A stretch of DNA of 64,000 nt from JAKFWF01 sp963732635 (GCA_963732635.1 CAVTAL010000035.1:682001-746000), one strand, 5' to 3'. Positions 8,470 to 17,985 are shown, numbered from the stretch's first letter. Translations and numbers: made by a program. Notes: generated from the sequence alone by a model not told the origin.

Positions 8470-9879
8470 TTAGCCGGTCTGACCGGCACTTTCCAACTGC
8501 TTTATCCAGCGCTGGGCCATTTCGGTGACGTTCTGTGGCGCGGTTCCCCCATAGCTGACCCTGCTTTTGACCGAATTCTCCGGACTGAGCACATCGAAAA
8601 TGGCCTGGGTGATGCGTGGTTCCACGGCCTGCATGTCGGCAAGCGTAAGGGCGTCCAGCTCGATACCCTGCTTCTCGGCTGCCGAGACAATTCGGCCGGT
8701 GACGTGGTGCGCGTCGCGGAACGGCATCGCGAGCGTCCGCACCAGCCAGTCGGCAAGGTCGGTCGCGGTCGAATAGCCGCGCCCGGCGGCGGCACGCAGT
8801 ACTTCGACACGCGGCTCCAGGTCCTCCACCATGCCGGTCATGGCATCGACGGCGAGACCGAAGGCATCAAGCGCGTCGAAGGTGACTTCCTTATCTTCCT
8901 GCATGTCCTTGCCGTAGGTCAGCGGTAGGCCCTTCATCACCATCAGCAGGGCCTGGAATGCGCCGGCGATGCGGCCGATCTTGCCCTTGACCAGTTCGGC
9001 GGCGTCAGGATTGCGCTTCTGCGGCATGATCGACGAGCCGGTGGTGAACCGGTCGGACATCTGGATGAAGTTGAACATCGGCGTCATCCAGATCACGATC
9101 TCCTCGGCCAGCCGCGACAAGTGCATCGCCGAGATTGATGCCGTCGCCAGCACCTCGAGCGCGAAATCGCGATCGGATACGGCGTCGAGCGAGTTGGCCG
9201 ACGGCCGGTCGAAGCCGAGCGCCGTGGCCGTCATGTGCCGATCGATCGGGAACGACGTGCCGGCGAGCGCCGCCGCGCCGAGCGGGCTTTCGTTCATGCG
9301 GACGCGGGCATCACGAAGTCGCGAGCGGTCGCGAGCCAGCATCTCGACGTAGGCCAGCATGTGATGACCGAACGTAACCGGCTGGGCTGGCTGCAGGTGA
9401 GTGAAACCGGGCATCACAGTGCCGGCGTGTTTCAAGGCCTTGGTGCTGAGCGCTCGCATCAATCGGACGAGTGCCTGATCAAGGCCGTCGACCCGGTCGC
9501 GCACATACAACCGGAAGTCGAGCGCGACCTGGTCATTGCGCGAGCGTCCGGTGTGCAAGCGGCCGGCTGGCGTGCCGATGATCTCGCGCAGTCGGCTCTC
9601 GACGTTCATGTGCACGTCTTCGAGCGCCCGCGACCACGCCATCTTGCCGGACGCGATTTCGGCTTCGACCTTGGACAGGCCGTCGATGATCGCGGTGGCG
9701 TCGTCCTGCGAAATGATACCCTTGGCGGCGAGCATCGCCGCGTGCGCTTTCGAGCCGCGAATATCTTGCGGCGCCAATACCTTGTCGAAACCGATCGAGG
9801 CGTTTATCTCCTCCATGATCTCGGCGTGACCGATGGCGAAGCGGCCGCCCCACATCTTGTTGGCGGATTTGTCGGTCAT
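8470..9879 (-). CDS. argH: Argininosuccinate lyase
   Basis: Cleaves argininosuccinate to arginine and fumarate. It has 469 residues from the start MTDKSANKMWGGRF; an ATG five codons upstream is possible. The fumarase/aspartase superfamily signature GSSIMPQKRNPDAAELV is present with the catalytic Ser, as are HTGRSRNDQVALDFRLY and the TFGHHMLAYVEM helix. It is the first gene of the argH-lptM-lysA run and is divergent from tlpA with about 55 bp between the starts. Confidence 0.98.
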   Translation of the reverse strand: MTDKSANKMWGGRFAIGHAEIMEEINASIGFDKVLAPQDIRGSKAHAAMLAAKGIISQDDATAIIDGLSKVEAEIASGKMAWSRALEDVHMNVESRLREIIGTPAGRLHTGRSRNDQVALDFRLYVRDRVDGLDQALVRLMRALSTKALKHAGTVMPGFTHLQPAQPVTFGHHMLAYVEMLARDRSRLRDARVRMNESPLGAAALAGTSFPIDRHMTATALGFDRPSANSLDAVSDRDFALEVLATASISAMHLSRLAEEIVIWMTPMFNFIQMSDRFTTGSSIMPQKRNPDAAELVKGKIGRIAGAFQALLMVMKGLPLTYGKDMQEDKEVTFDALDAFGLAVDAMTGMVEDLEPRVEVLRAAAGRGYSTATDLADWLVRTLAMPFRDAHHVTGRIVSAAEKQGIELDALTLADMQAVEPRITQAIFDVLSPENSVKSRVSYGGTAPQNVTEMAQRWIKQLESAGQTG

Positions 9880-9933
9880 GTTGGTCTCCGGCATCGGTGG
9901 CGTTGCGGCTCAGTCTAACGGAAAGAAGCGGGC

Positions 9934-10587
9934 ATGATGGTCTCTAAGCGCGCCGGGTTCGCGATTTTGGCCTTGGCATTCATCCTGCCCGCCGCGATCG
10001 GCTTCGGCGCGGTATACGTCATGGCCCGCGGCGCTGACAACGCTGTTGCTGCGGTGCCGGTTACTAAAGCGATCGGGCCGGTTGTGGCGCAGGCTTCCCC
10101 GCCCGCTGGCGGCATCAATTCGCTGTCGCAGGGCGAAATGATCAAGTTCGTGTTCAAGAAGGAGCCCGAACCGATTTCCGAGGTGACCTTTGTCGACGGC
10201 GCGGGCGCGGCCAAAACCCTGAAGGATTTTACGGGTAAAGTGGTTCTTCTCAACTTATGGGCGACGTGGTGCCTGCCGTGCCGCAAGGAGATGCCGGCAC
10301 TCGACCGATTGCAGGCGGCGCTTGGCTCGGACAAGTTCGAGGTCGTCGCCTTGAGTCTTGACCGCGCGGGCGTCGAGGCGTCGCGCAAATTTCTTGAAAG
10401 CATCAAGATCGCCAACCTCAAGCTTTACGTCGACCCTACCGCCAAGATGAACGGTCCACTCAAGATCTTCGGCATGCCGACCACGATCCTGATCGACGCC
10501 CAGGGCCGTGAAGTCGGCCGTCTACTCGGCGAGGCCGAATGGGATTCCGAAGACGCCAAGAAGCTGATCAGGGCGACGCTTGGGTAG
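9934..10587 (+). CDS. tlpA: TlpA-family thiol:disulfide reductase
   Basis: Membrane-anchored periplasmic thioredoxin of 217 residues. An N-terminal hydrophobic anchor (FAILALAFILPAAIGFGAVY) is followed by a linker and a thioredoxin fold with the redox motif WCLPC at about residues 112-116 and the cis-Pro in FGMPTTILID. In rhizobia TlpA reduces proteins needed for cytochrome oxidase copper-centre assembly, and tlpA lies divergent from argH, as here. The role is inferred from family and location. Confidence 0.93.
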   Translation: MMVSKRAGFAILALAFILPAAIGFGAVYVMARGADNAVAAVPVTKAIGPVVAQASPPAGGINSLSQGEMIKFVFKKEPEPISEVTFVDGAGAAKTLKDFTGKVVLLNLWATWCLPCRKEMPALDRLQAALGSDKFEVVALSLDRAGVEASRKFLESIKIANLKLYVDPTAKMNGPLKIFGMPTTILIDAQGREVGRLLGEAEWDSEDAKKLIRATLG

Positions 10588-10612
10588 CGCCGCGTCTGAC
10601 GCTGTCTTGCCG

Positions 10613-13600
10613 TCACGCCTTGCCGACACCGCCGCCAGTCGGCGTCTCGATGATGATCGCCTCGCCGGCTTCCAGGATCGTCTGATCGCAGCCCTGCAAC
10701 TCTTCCTCGATGCCTGACAAGCGACGCACCGCGTTGCGACCGCACTGGCCCGGCTCGCCGCCGTCCAGTCCGAATGGACGAACCTTGCGGTAGCCGGACA
10801 GGATGGCGCAGTCCATGCGCTCGAGGAACCGGATGCGGCGATAGGTGCCGTCGCCCGCGCACCACTTGCCCTTGCCGCCAGAGCCGCGCCGGATGCCGAA
10901 GGTTTCGAGCAGCACAGGGTAGCGCAACTCCAGGATCTCCGGGTCGGTAAGCCGGGTGTTGGTCATGTGTACGTGCACGCCAGAGGTGCCGTTGAAGCCC
11001 TGGCCGTTGGAGAAGTAGCCGGCCGGCGAACCCGAGCAGATGGTTTCGTAGTACTGCACGCGATCATTGCCGAAGGTCAGGTTGTTCATGGTGCCTTGGC
11101 TCGGACCCATCGCACCCAACGCGCCGAGCAGGCAATTGGTGACAATCTGACTGGTCTCGACGTTGCCGGCGACGACCGCCGCCGGATAAACCGGCGCTAG
11201 CAGCGAGCCTTCCGGAATGACGAGTTTGATCGGCTTCAGGCAGCCGGCATTCATCGGGATCGGCTCGTCGCACATGATGCGGAAGACGTAGAGCGTCGCC
11301 GCACGTGTCACCGGCGCCGGCGCATTAAAGTTGTTGCCGGGCGATTGGCTGGTGCCGGTGAAGTCGACCACCGCGGTGCGATTTTTCTGGTCGACTGTAA
11401 TCTTGACCGAGACATGCGTGCCCTGGTCCATCTCGACGCGGAACTCGCCGTCCTTCAGTCGAGAAAGCAGCCGACGAACGCTTTCCTCGGCATTGTCCTG
11501 CACGTGGTTCATGTAGGCCTTGACGACGTCGAGGCCAAAATGACCGACCATCTTGTCGAGTTCAGTCATGCCCTTTGCATTGGCTGCCACATGCGCCTTG
11601 AGGTCGGCGATATTCTTGTCGGGCCGCCGTGCTGGATATTTCGCGCCCGACAGCAGCGCGTGTGTCTCGGCCTCAAGGAACCGGCCGCGATCGACCAACT
11701 TGAAGTTGTCGATGTAGACCCCTTCCTCGTCGATGTGTGTCGCCTTCGGCGTCATCGAGCCGGGGGTGAGGCCGCCGATGTCCTCGTGGTGGCCGCGGCT
11801 CGCAACATAGAACAGGATCTCCCCGCCCGGCGGCCGGCTCCCCGGAGGGGCGTCGCTGGGCGTAAGCAAAGGAGCAAACACCGGCGTGATTACGGTGATG
11901 TCTGGCAAGTGGGTGCCGCCGTTATAGGGCGCATTCAGCATGTAGACGTCGCCGGGCAGCATGGTCCCCTTGTTCTGGGCGATGATGGTCTCGACCGATT
12001 TGTCCATGCTCCCCAGATGCACTGGCATGTGCGGAGCGTTGGCGACGAGCGCACCGGTTGAGTCGAACACGGCGCAGGAAAAATCGAGCCGCTCCTTGAT
12101 GTTGACCGACTGAGCGGTGTTGCGTAGCGCCTCGCCCATCTGCTCGGCGATCGACATGAACAGGTTGTTGAACACTTCAAGCAGCATAGGGTCGGCCTTG
12201 GCGCCCAGCCGCTCTTTGGCTCGGGCGACAACGCGGCGCAGCACGAGGTGATTTTTCGCCGTAACTTCGAGGTTCCAGCCGGGCTCGATCGAAACCGTCT
12301 GGTGCGGTTCGATGACGAGTGCGGGGCCAATGAGCTTATGGCCGGGGGCAAGCGCGTCGCGGAAGTAGACCGGCGCGTCGTGCCAGGCGTTGCCGGAGAA
12401 GAACCGGGTGCTGGTTTTGGCGACTGGCGTGCCGGTGCCGGTCAAGGCAAGGTCCGGCTCCTGCGCGCTGGCGCCGCCGCCCTGGGCCTCGACTTCGAGG
12501 GTCGCTGCAAACACCTTTTTTTCGGGACTGACGAAGCCGTAGCGGCGCAGGTGCTCCGCTTCGAATGCGCTACGCATGGCGGCGATCGTGTCGAGTGAGA
12601 CGGGCAAAGCGTTATCGGTGCCGTCATAACGCACATGCACGCGCGTGACGGTGGCGGCCTGTTCCTGTGCGACGCCCTGGGCGCGGATCTGGTCGAGGGC
12701 CTGTTTGGTCAACTCACCCGACATCGTCTTGATGCGAGCGAGCGTTGCCTCATCGAGGGCTGCCTCGACGCTTTCCTCGCGGCTCGCTCGGATATTGGCG
12801 AGCCCCATGCCATAGGCTGAAAGCAGTCCCGACAGCGGATGCAGCAACACGGTTTCCATGCCAAGCGTGTCGGCGATCAGGCAGGCATGCTGGCCGCCGG
12901 CCGAGCCGAAGCACTGCAGTGCGTACTCGGTGACGTCATAGCCCTGCTGCACCGAGATCTTCTTGATCGCGTTCGCCATGTTCTCGACCGCGATGCGGAT
13001 GAAGCCGTCGGCGATCTGTTCGGCGCTTTTGGTCTCGGCAGTATCGGCTGAGACCTTGGCGGCCATTTCGGCGAAGGCCGAACGCACCGCCGCTTCGTCG
13101 AGCGGCTGGTCGCGATTTTGACCGAAGATCTTGGGGAAGAAGGCGGCCTGCAACTTGCCGACCATGACGTTGGCATCGGCGACGGTGAGCGGGCCGCCAC
13201 GGCGATAACATTTGGGGCCGGGATTGGAGCCGGCGCTCTCCGGGCCGGCGCGGAAGCGGCTGCCGTCGTAGAACAGGATCGAGCCGCCACCGGCTGCAAC
13301 GGTGTGAATGCGCATCATCGGCACCCGCATGCGCACGCCCGCGACCTCGGTCTCGAATGAGCGCTCGTAGTCGCCAGCGAAGTGCGACACGTCGGTCGAG
13401 GTGCCACCCATGTCAAAGCCGATCACCTTCTCGAATCCGGCGATCTTGGCGGTTTCCGCCATGCCGACGATGCCGCCGGCCGGGCCGGACAGGATCGCGT
13501 CGCGGCCGAGGAACAGGTCGGCCGAAGTCAGGCCGCCGGATGACGCCATGAACATGACTCTTGGGCTTGCGCCCGGCGACTCCCCTGCGGGGAGCCGGCC

Positions 13601-14332
13601 GCCGGGCGCTGGACCGCCAAGCGCACCCGCCACCTTGTCGACGTAGCGGCGCAGGATTGGTGACAGATAAGCGTCGGCGATGGTGGTATCGCCACGGCCG
13701 ACGATTTTGATCAGCGGCGAAACTTCATGGCTGGCGGCGACGTAGGCGAAGCCGAGCTTCTTGGCGACGGCGGCGGCGGCCTTCTCGTGCGCCGGCCAAG
13801 CGTAGGCGTTCATGAATGCAAAGGCGACGGAGTTGAAGCCCTGCTTCATCGCGGACTGCAGTTCAACCGACAATGCCGTCTCATCGAGTGCGGTCTCGAC
13901 GGTGCCATCGGCGCGCACGCGTTCGTTGGCTTCGATAACGTGCTTGTACAGCATCTCCGGCTTGATGATCTCTTTGGCGAAGATGTCGGGGCGCGCCTGA
14001 TAGCCGATCTCGATCTGGTCTTTTAGTCCCTGGGTAATCACCAGCAGTGTCTTCTCACCCTTACGCTCCAACAGCGCGTTGGTGGCGACGGTGGTGCCCA
14101 TCTTCACCGCTTCGATGCGGTCGGCCGGGATCGGGTCGGTTGAGGCCACCCCCAGGAACTGGCGGATACCTTCGAGCGCAGCGTCGTCGTAGACGCCGGG
14201 GTTCTCCGACAGCACCTTGCGAGCGAGGATCTGGCCGTCTGGCGTGCGCGCGACGACATCGGTGAAAGTGCCACCGCGATCGATCCAGAAATTCCATTTG
14301 CCGGCCGTGGACTGCATTGCCTGGGCGCTCAT
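10613..14332 (-). CDS. 5-oxoprolinase, fused HyuA-HyuB
   Basis: A 1239-residue ATP-dependent hydrolase of the oxoprolinase/N-methylhydantoinase family. The HyuA half has FWIDRGGTFTDVV and the ATPase motifs LSGPAGGIVGMAE and GFDMGGTSTDVSHFAGD. The HyuB half starts near residue 710 with the family sequence MSIAEQMGEALRNTAQSVNI and includes VASRGHHEDIGG and GSGGKGKW. Likely reaction: opening of 5-oxo-L-proline (pyroglutamate) to glutamate. The start at 14332 (MSAQAMQ) was chosen because the homology begins just after it. Two copies of a palindromic repeat are inserted in frame, adding proline/glycine-rich segments (about 18 residues each) before PRVMFMASSGG and before EILFYVASRG. Divergent from a winged-helix regulator and TRAP genes. 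Confidence 0.93.
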   Translation of the reverse strand: MSAQAMQSTAGKWNFWIDRGGTFTDVVARTPDGQILARKVLSENPGVYDDAALEGIRQFLGVASTDPIPADRIEAVKMGTTVATNALLERKGEKTLLVITQGLKDQIEIGYQARPDIFAKEIIKPEMLYKHVIEANERVRADGTVETALDETALSVELQSAMKQGFNSVAFAFMNAYAWPAHEKAAAAVAKKLGFAYVAASHEVSPLIKIVGRGDTTIADAYLSPILRRYVDKVAGALGGPAPGGRLPAGESPGASPRVMFMASSGGLTSADLFLGRDAILSGPAGGIVGMAETAKIAGFEKVIGFDMGGTSTDVSHFAGDYERSFETEVAGVRMRVPMMRIHTVAAGGGSILFYDGSRFRAGPESAGSNPGPKCYRRGGPLTVADANVMVGKLQAAFFPKIFGQNRDQPLDEAAVRSAFAEMAAKVSADTAETKSAEQIADGFIRIAVENMANAIKKISVQQGYDVTEYALQCFGSAGGQHACLIADTLGMETVLLHPLSGLLSAYGMGLANIRASREESVEAALDEATLARIKTMSGELTKQALDQIRAQGVAQEQAATVTRVHVRYDGTDNALPVSLDTIAAMRSAFEAEHLRRYGFVSPEKKVFAATLEVEAQGGGASAQEPDLALTGTGTPVAKTSTRFFSGNAWHDAPVYFRDALAPGHKLIGPALVIEPHQTVSIEPGWNLEVTAKNHLVLRRVVARAKERLGAKADPMLLEVFNNLFMSIAEQMGEALRNTAQSVNIKERLDFSCAVFDSTGALVANAPHMPVHLGSMDKSVETIIAQNKGTMLPGDVYMLNAPYNGGTHLPDITVITPVFAPLLTPSDAPPGSRPPGGEILFYVASRGHHEDIGGLTPGSMTPKATHIDEEGVYIDNFKLVDRGRFLEAETHALLSGAKYPARRPDKNIADLKAHVAANAKGMTELDKMVGHFGLDVVKAYMNHVQDNAEESVRRLLSRLKDGEFRVEMDQGTHVSVKITVDQKNRTAVVDFTGTSQSPGNNFNAPAPVTRAATLYVFRIMCDEPIPMNAGCLKPIKLVIPEGSLLAPVYPAAVVAGNVETSQIVTNCLLGALGAMGPSQGTMNNLTFGNDRVQYYETICSGSPAGYFSNGQGFNGTSGVHVHMTNTRLTDPEILELRYPVLLETFGIRRGSGGKGKWCAGDGTYRRIRFLERMDCAILSGYRKVRPFGLDGGEPGQCGRNAVRRLSGIEEELQGCDQTILEAGEAIIIETPTGGGVGKA
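11823..11867 (-). repeat. GC-rich palindromic repeat, copy B, in frame in the oxoprolinase gene
   Basis: On the minus strand it reads GCTTACGCCCAGCGACGCCC, four bases, then GGGGAGCCGGCCGCCGGGCG. It matches copy A (13565-13611) at nearly every position outside the loop. It encodes LTPSDAPPGSRPPGG in the HyuB half without breaking the frame. The arms GCCCAGCGACGCCCC and GGGGAGCCGGCCGCCGGGC can fold back on each other. Confidence 0.8.
13565..13611 (+). repeat. GC-rich palindromic repeat, copy A, in frame in the oxoprolinase gene
   Basis: The plus strand reads GCTTGCGCCCGGCGACTCCC, then CTGC, then GGGGAGCCGGCCGCCGGGCG. Read in the minus-strand gene it encodes GGRLPAGESPGAS, an insertion in the HyuA half that the family does not normally have. 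Its orientation relative to the gene is opposite to copy B. Confidence 0.8.
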
Positions 14333-14400
14333 GGCGTTAAGTCCTTGTGCTCGCTGAAAGGGCAGCTGATCGCCCAGAGATCGCGCAATGCGCAAAAAAC

Positions 14401-14428
14401 GTCAATAATATATTGACAAATTATTTGT
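14401..14428. promoter_or_regulatory. Two AT-rich dyads in the oxoprolinase/regulator divergent region
   Basis: GTCAATAATATATTGAC (14401-14417) is a perfect 7-3-7 inverted repeat, and ACAAATTATTTGT (14416-14428) is a perfect 6-1-6 repeat overlapping it by two bases. They are strikingly AT-rich against the GC-rich surroundings and lie about 70 bp upstream of the oxoprolinase start and 43 bp upstream of the regulator start. This is what a MarR-type dimer operator controlling both directions would look like; binding is inferred. Confidence 0.6.
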
Positions 14429-14470
14429 GACCACCGACGCTGCCATCAGCATATTCGACGCGGCGGGTGC

Positions 14471-15055
14471 ATGGGCAACGGGCAGGCGAAGCGACTGGCA
14501 AGCACGGGCCGCAAGAGCGGCCGCCGGTCGTCGCCGGGCGCTGCAGCCGCCGTGGTCGGGCCAATCGTCTCGTCGTCGCATCTGGCCGCCGGCGTGCTGC
14601 CGGGCTTGTCCGAGGTCGAGTTCGGCCTGTCGCTCGCGGTTCATGCCTTTCATCGCTGGATGGTACGCTGCATGGCGGCCGCTGGCGTGCCTGATCTTTC
14701 GCCACTTGAAGTCCTTGTTTTGCACAGTGTGCGCCATCGGCAGCGACCAAAGAAGCTTGCCGACCTGTGTCTCGTGCTCGGTATCGAGGACACCCATGTC
14801 ATTGCTTATGCGGTCAAAAAGCTCGTCGCGGCGGGGCTTGTTGCTTCAACGCGTTCGGGCAAGGAGAAGTTGATCGGCGCGACCAAGGCCGGCACCGAAG
14901 CCTGCGACCGTTATCACGCTGTTCGTGAACGGCTGTTGGCGCGACCTGTGAAGGCCACTGGTCTGCCGGAGCCGATGCTGTCCGAAATGGGCTCGTTGCT
15001 GCGGGCGCTGTCGGGACACTACGATCAGGCCGCACGGGCAGCGGCGAGTTTATGA
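14471..15055 (+). CDS. Winged-helix (MarR-like) transcriptional regulator
   Basis: A 194-residue predicted DNA-binding protein. After a low-complexity N-terminus, residues 60-160 form a winged helix: HAFHRWMVRCMAAAG, LSPLEVLVLHSVRHR, a recognition region RPKKLADLCLVLGIEDTHVI, and a wing VASTRSGKEKLIGAT. The spacing resembles MarR regulators. It is divergent from the oxoprolinase and 18 bp upstream of the TRAP small-permease gene, so it probably senses the transported or cyclic substrate. The exact start is uncertain because the first 40 residues are unconserved in character. Confidence 0.75.
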   Translation: MGNGQAKRLASTGRKSGRRSSPGAAAAVVGPIVSSSHLAAGVLPGLSEVEFGLSLAVHAFHRWMVRCMAAAGVPDLSPLEVLVLHSVRHRQRPKKLADLCLVLGIEDTHVIAYAVKKLVAAGLVASTRSGKEKLIGATKAGTEACDRYHAVRERLLARPVKATGLPEPMLSEMGSLLRALSGHYDQAARAAASL

Positions 15056-15073
15056 GGGCGGGGAGGGAAGTGG

Positions 15074-15619
15074 ATGCGGCGATTTCTGGATGGGCTGTAT
15101 CTCTGGGCGGGCTACGCGGCGGCGGGCTGCCTAGTCGTGATTTTCGTGCTCATGATGATCATGGCGGTCGGCCGGCAGTTCGGCCTCAATATCCCTTCAG
15201 GTGACGACTTTGCCGCCTGGGCGATGGCGGCGATGGCATTTCTCGGTATGGCGCATACATTCAAGCGCGGCGAAATGATTCGCGTTGGCTTATTGCTAGA
15301 GCGGTTGTCGGGACGCCCGCGTCAGGTGTTTGAGGCGCTGGCGCTGACGGTGGCGCTCGGTTACCTGAGTTATTTTACCTGGCACGTGTTGCAGTATGTG
15401 CGGTTTTCCTGGCTGTCGAATGACATGTCGAACGGCGTTATCGCCGTTCCATTGTGGGTACCGCAGTTGGCCTTCCTCGGCGGCCTCGGATTGCTGACAA
15501 TCGCAGTGCTTGACGAACTGGTGCATGTATTGCGCGGCAATCGTCCGACCTTCGAAAAAGACCCGCCCAAGACTACCGATGAGCTGCTTGCACGTGTTGC
15601 CGAAGGCGGGGGAGTTTGA
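15074..15619 (+). CDS. TRAP transporter small permease (DctQ-type)
   Basis: A 181-residue membrane protein with four hydrophobic segments, the first being LWAGYAAAGCLVVIFVLMMI, and the conserved loop AWAMAAMAFLGMAHTFKRGE typical of DctQ. It couples the receptor to the large permease for sodium- or proton-driven uptake of organic acids. The stop is 3 bp before the large-permease start. A ribosome site GGGAGGGAAG precedes the ATG. Confidence 0.92.
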   Translation: MRRFLDGLYLWAGYAAAGCLVVIFVLMMIMAVGRQFGLNIPSGDDFAAWAMAAMAFLGMAHTFKRGEMIRVGLLLERLSGRPRQVFEALALTVALGYLSYFTWHVLQYVRFSWLSNDMSNGVIAVPLWVPQLAFLGGLGLLTIAVLDELVHVLRGNRPTFEKDPPKTTDELLARVAEGGGV

Positions 15620-15622
15620 GCA

Positions 15623-16954
15623 ATGGTTGGGGCTTTCGATCTGCCTACGCTTTCCATTTTGTTGCTGTTCGCACTGGTGCTCATTCTCGCCAGCGGTGTG
15701 TGGATTGCGATCGGCCTCGGTCTCGTCGGCCTACTCGCAATGATCCTGACGACACCAGTCCCGATCGGCAGCGTGCTCGTCGCCAAGGTCTGGGATTCCG
15801 CGGCCAGCTGGCAGATCGCTGCCTTGCCGCTGTTCATATGGATGGGCGAAATTCTCTTTCGAACGCGCATGTCGGAGGAAATGTTTCGTGGTCTGGCGCC
15901 TTGGCTGCAATGGCTTCCCGGTCGCCTGTTGCACGTCAACGTTGTTGGTTGCGGTATCTTCGCGACCATGTCCGGATCTTCGGCCGCGACCTGCGCCACC
16001 ATCGGCAAGATCGCGTTGCCGGAACTCGAAAAGCGCGGTTATGACCAGAAGATGGCGCTGGGATCGCTCGCAGGCTCCGGCACGCTTGGCCTGTTGATCC
16101 CGCCCTCGATCCCGATGGTGGTGTACGCGGTCACAGCCAATGTCTCGGTGCTGAAGGTGTTCCTTGGTGGCTTTCTGCCGGGCCTGCTCGTGATGTCGCT
16201 GTACTCGGGCTACATCATGATTTGGTCGTTGCTCAACCCCCGGAAGTCGCCGCCGCGCGATCCGATCATGACGTTCCGGCAGAAAATGCAGGAATCGAAG
16301 AAGCTCATCCCCTGCCTGCTGCTGATCTCCCTGGTGTTCCTGTCGTTGGTGCTCGGCTTCGCCACGGCAACCGAATGCGCGGCCTTCGGCGTCATCGGCG
16401 CGCTGACGCTCGCCTGGTGGAGCGGCACTCTCAATCGGCACAGCTTCGGCGAAAGTGTCATGAGCGCGACCCGCCTCACATGCATGATCATGCTGATCCT
16501 GGCGGGGGCGGCATTCTGCACAGCGGCCATGGCCTACACCGGCATTCCGGCGGCACTGGCCGAGTGGGTGCAGGGGCAGAATCTGACGCCGCACAAGCTC
16601 GTATTCGCACTGACCATCATGTACATCATCCTTGGCTGTCTGATCGACGGCATATCGATGATCGTACTGACGGCGGTGATCGTGCTGCCGATGGTTGAAA
16701 AAGCCGGCTTCGATCTAGTCTGGTTCGGCGTCTATCTCATTATCCACGTTGAGATGGCACAGATCACCCCGCCGGTCGGCTTCAACCTGTTCGTTCTGCA
16801 GAATATGAGCGGCAAAGATACCCTTACGGTCGCCAAGGCTGCATTCCCATTCTTCCTGCTGCTCAATGTGGCAGTGGTGATCATCACGACTTTTCCAGAA
16901 ATAGTCACGGCGATCCCCTATTGGGTATTCCCCGAGACCGCCGTCGCGAAATAG
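15623..16954 (+). CDS. TRAP transporter large permease (DctM-type)
   Basis: A 443-residue membrane protein with about 12 hydrophobic segments. It carries the DctM-typical GSLAGSGTLGLLIPPSIPMV and HVEMAQITPPVGFNLFVLQ motifs. It is the transporting subunit and is translated directly after the small permease. The length matches the family. Confidence 0.95.
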   Translation: MVGAFDLPTLSILLLFALVLILASGVWIAIGLGLVGLLAMILTTPVPIGSVLVAKVWDSAASWQIAALPLFIWMGEILFRTRMSEEMFRGLAPWLQWLPGRLLHVNVVGCGIFATMSGSSAATCATIGKIALPELEKRGYDQKMALGSLAGSGTLGLLIPPSIPMVVYAVTANVSVLKVFLGGFLPGLLVMSLYSGYIMIWSLLNPRKSPPRDPIMTFRQKMQESKKLIPCLLLISLVFLSLVLGFATATECAAFGVIGALTLAWWSGTLNRHSFGESVMSATRLTCMIMLILAGAAFCTAAMAYTGIPAALAEWVQGQNLTPHKLVFALTIMYIILGCLIDGISMIVLTAVIVLPMVEKAGFDLVWFGVYLIIHVEMAQITPPVGFNLFVLQNMSGKDTLTVAKAAFPFFLLLNVAVVIITTFPEIVTAIPYWVFPETAVAK

Positions 16955-16991
16955 ACTTCAGTCGATTGAGTTCAACAGGAGGATAGAACGA

Positions 16992-17975
16992 ATGCATCGT
17001 CGTAGTGTTATCATCGGACTTGCCATTGCAGCCGTGACAGGCTTTGCGACAGCGCCGGCCACCGCGCAGACGAAATGGAACCTGCCGGCCGCCTATGCCA
17101 CCTCGAACTATCACACCGAGAACCTCGTGCAGTTCTCCAAGGATGTGGAGGCCGCGACCGGTGGCAAGCTCGTCATCACCGTTCACGGCAATGCGTCGCT
17201 GTTCAAGGCACCCGAGATCAAGCGGGCAGTCGCGACCGGTCAGGCCCAGATCGGCGAAGTGCTGGCCTCGATCCACGAGAACGAAGACCCGATGTTCGGC
17301 ATCGATACGGTGCCGTTCCTGGTGACCAGCTTTGAAGCCGCCGCCAAGCTCGACAAGGCATCGCGGCCGGCCATCGAGAAGAAGCTCGCATCCCAAGGCC
17401 TGATGCTGCTGATGGTGGTGCCGTGGGGCCCGCAGGGCTTCTACTTCAAGCAGGAGATCAACAAGGTTGAGGACATGAAGGGGATCAAGTTCCGGTCCTA
17501 CAATGCCGGCACGGCGCGGATCGCCGAACTGGCCGGCATGCAGTCGGTGACCATCCAGGCGGCCGAATTGCCGCAGGCATTGGCGACCGGTGTCGTCACC
17601 TCGTTCATTTCGTCCGGCTCGACCGGCTATGACAGCAAGGTGTGGGAGAGCCTGACGCACTGGTATGACACCCAGGCCTGGATTCCGCGCAATCTGACCT
17701 TCGTCAACAAGGCCGCATTCGACGCATTGCCGAAGGACCAGCAGGAAGCCCTGGTGAAGTCCGCCAAGGTGGCCGAGGCGCGCGGCTGGAAGCTGGCCCA
17801 GGAAAAGGCCGTCTGGTACGTCACCGAACTCAAGGCCAAGGGCCTCAAGGTGCTGCCGCCGTCGCCGGAACTCTCGGTTGGACTGAAGAAGTTCGGTGAG
17901 GATCTGACCGCCGGTTGGATCAAGAAGGCCGGCGCCGACGGCCAAGCCGTGATCGACGCCTACAAGAAAATGTGA
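16992..17975 (+). CDS. TRAP transporter substrate-binding protein (DctP-type)
   Basis: A 327-residue periplasmic receptor with signal peptide MHRRSVIIGLAIAAVTGF ending near ATAQ. The DctP fold is clear in LVQFSKDVEAATGGKLVI, the ligand Arg region KGIKFRSYNAGTARIAELA, and the late helix DALPKDQQEALVKSAK. The operon order small permease, large permease, receptor, next to a 5-oxoprolinase, suggests uptake of pyroglutamate or a related cyclic amide or carboxylate; this is inference. A ribosome site AGGAGG lies at 16978-16983. Confidence 0.95.
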   Translation: MHRRSVIIGLAIAAVTGFATAPATAQTKWNLPAAYATSNYHTENLVQFSKDVEAATGGKLVITVHGNASLFKAPEIKRAVATGQAQIGEVLASIHENEDPMFGIDTVPFLVTSFEAAAKLDKASRPAIEKKLASQGLMLLMVVPWGPQGFYFKQEINKVEDMKGIKFRSYNAGTARIAELAGMQSVTIQAAELPQALATGVVTSFISSGSTGYDSKVWESLTHWYDTQAWIPRNLTFVNKAAFDALPKDQQEALVKSAKVAEARGWKLAQEKAVWYVTELKAKGLKVLPPSPELSVGLKKFGEDLTAGWIKKAGADGQAVIDAYKKM

Positions 17976-17985
17976 GTTTTGTCGG

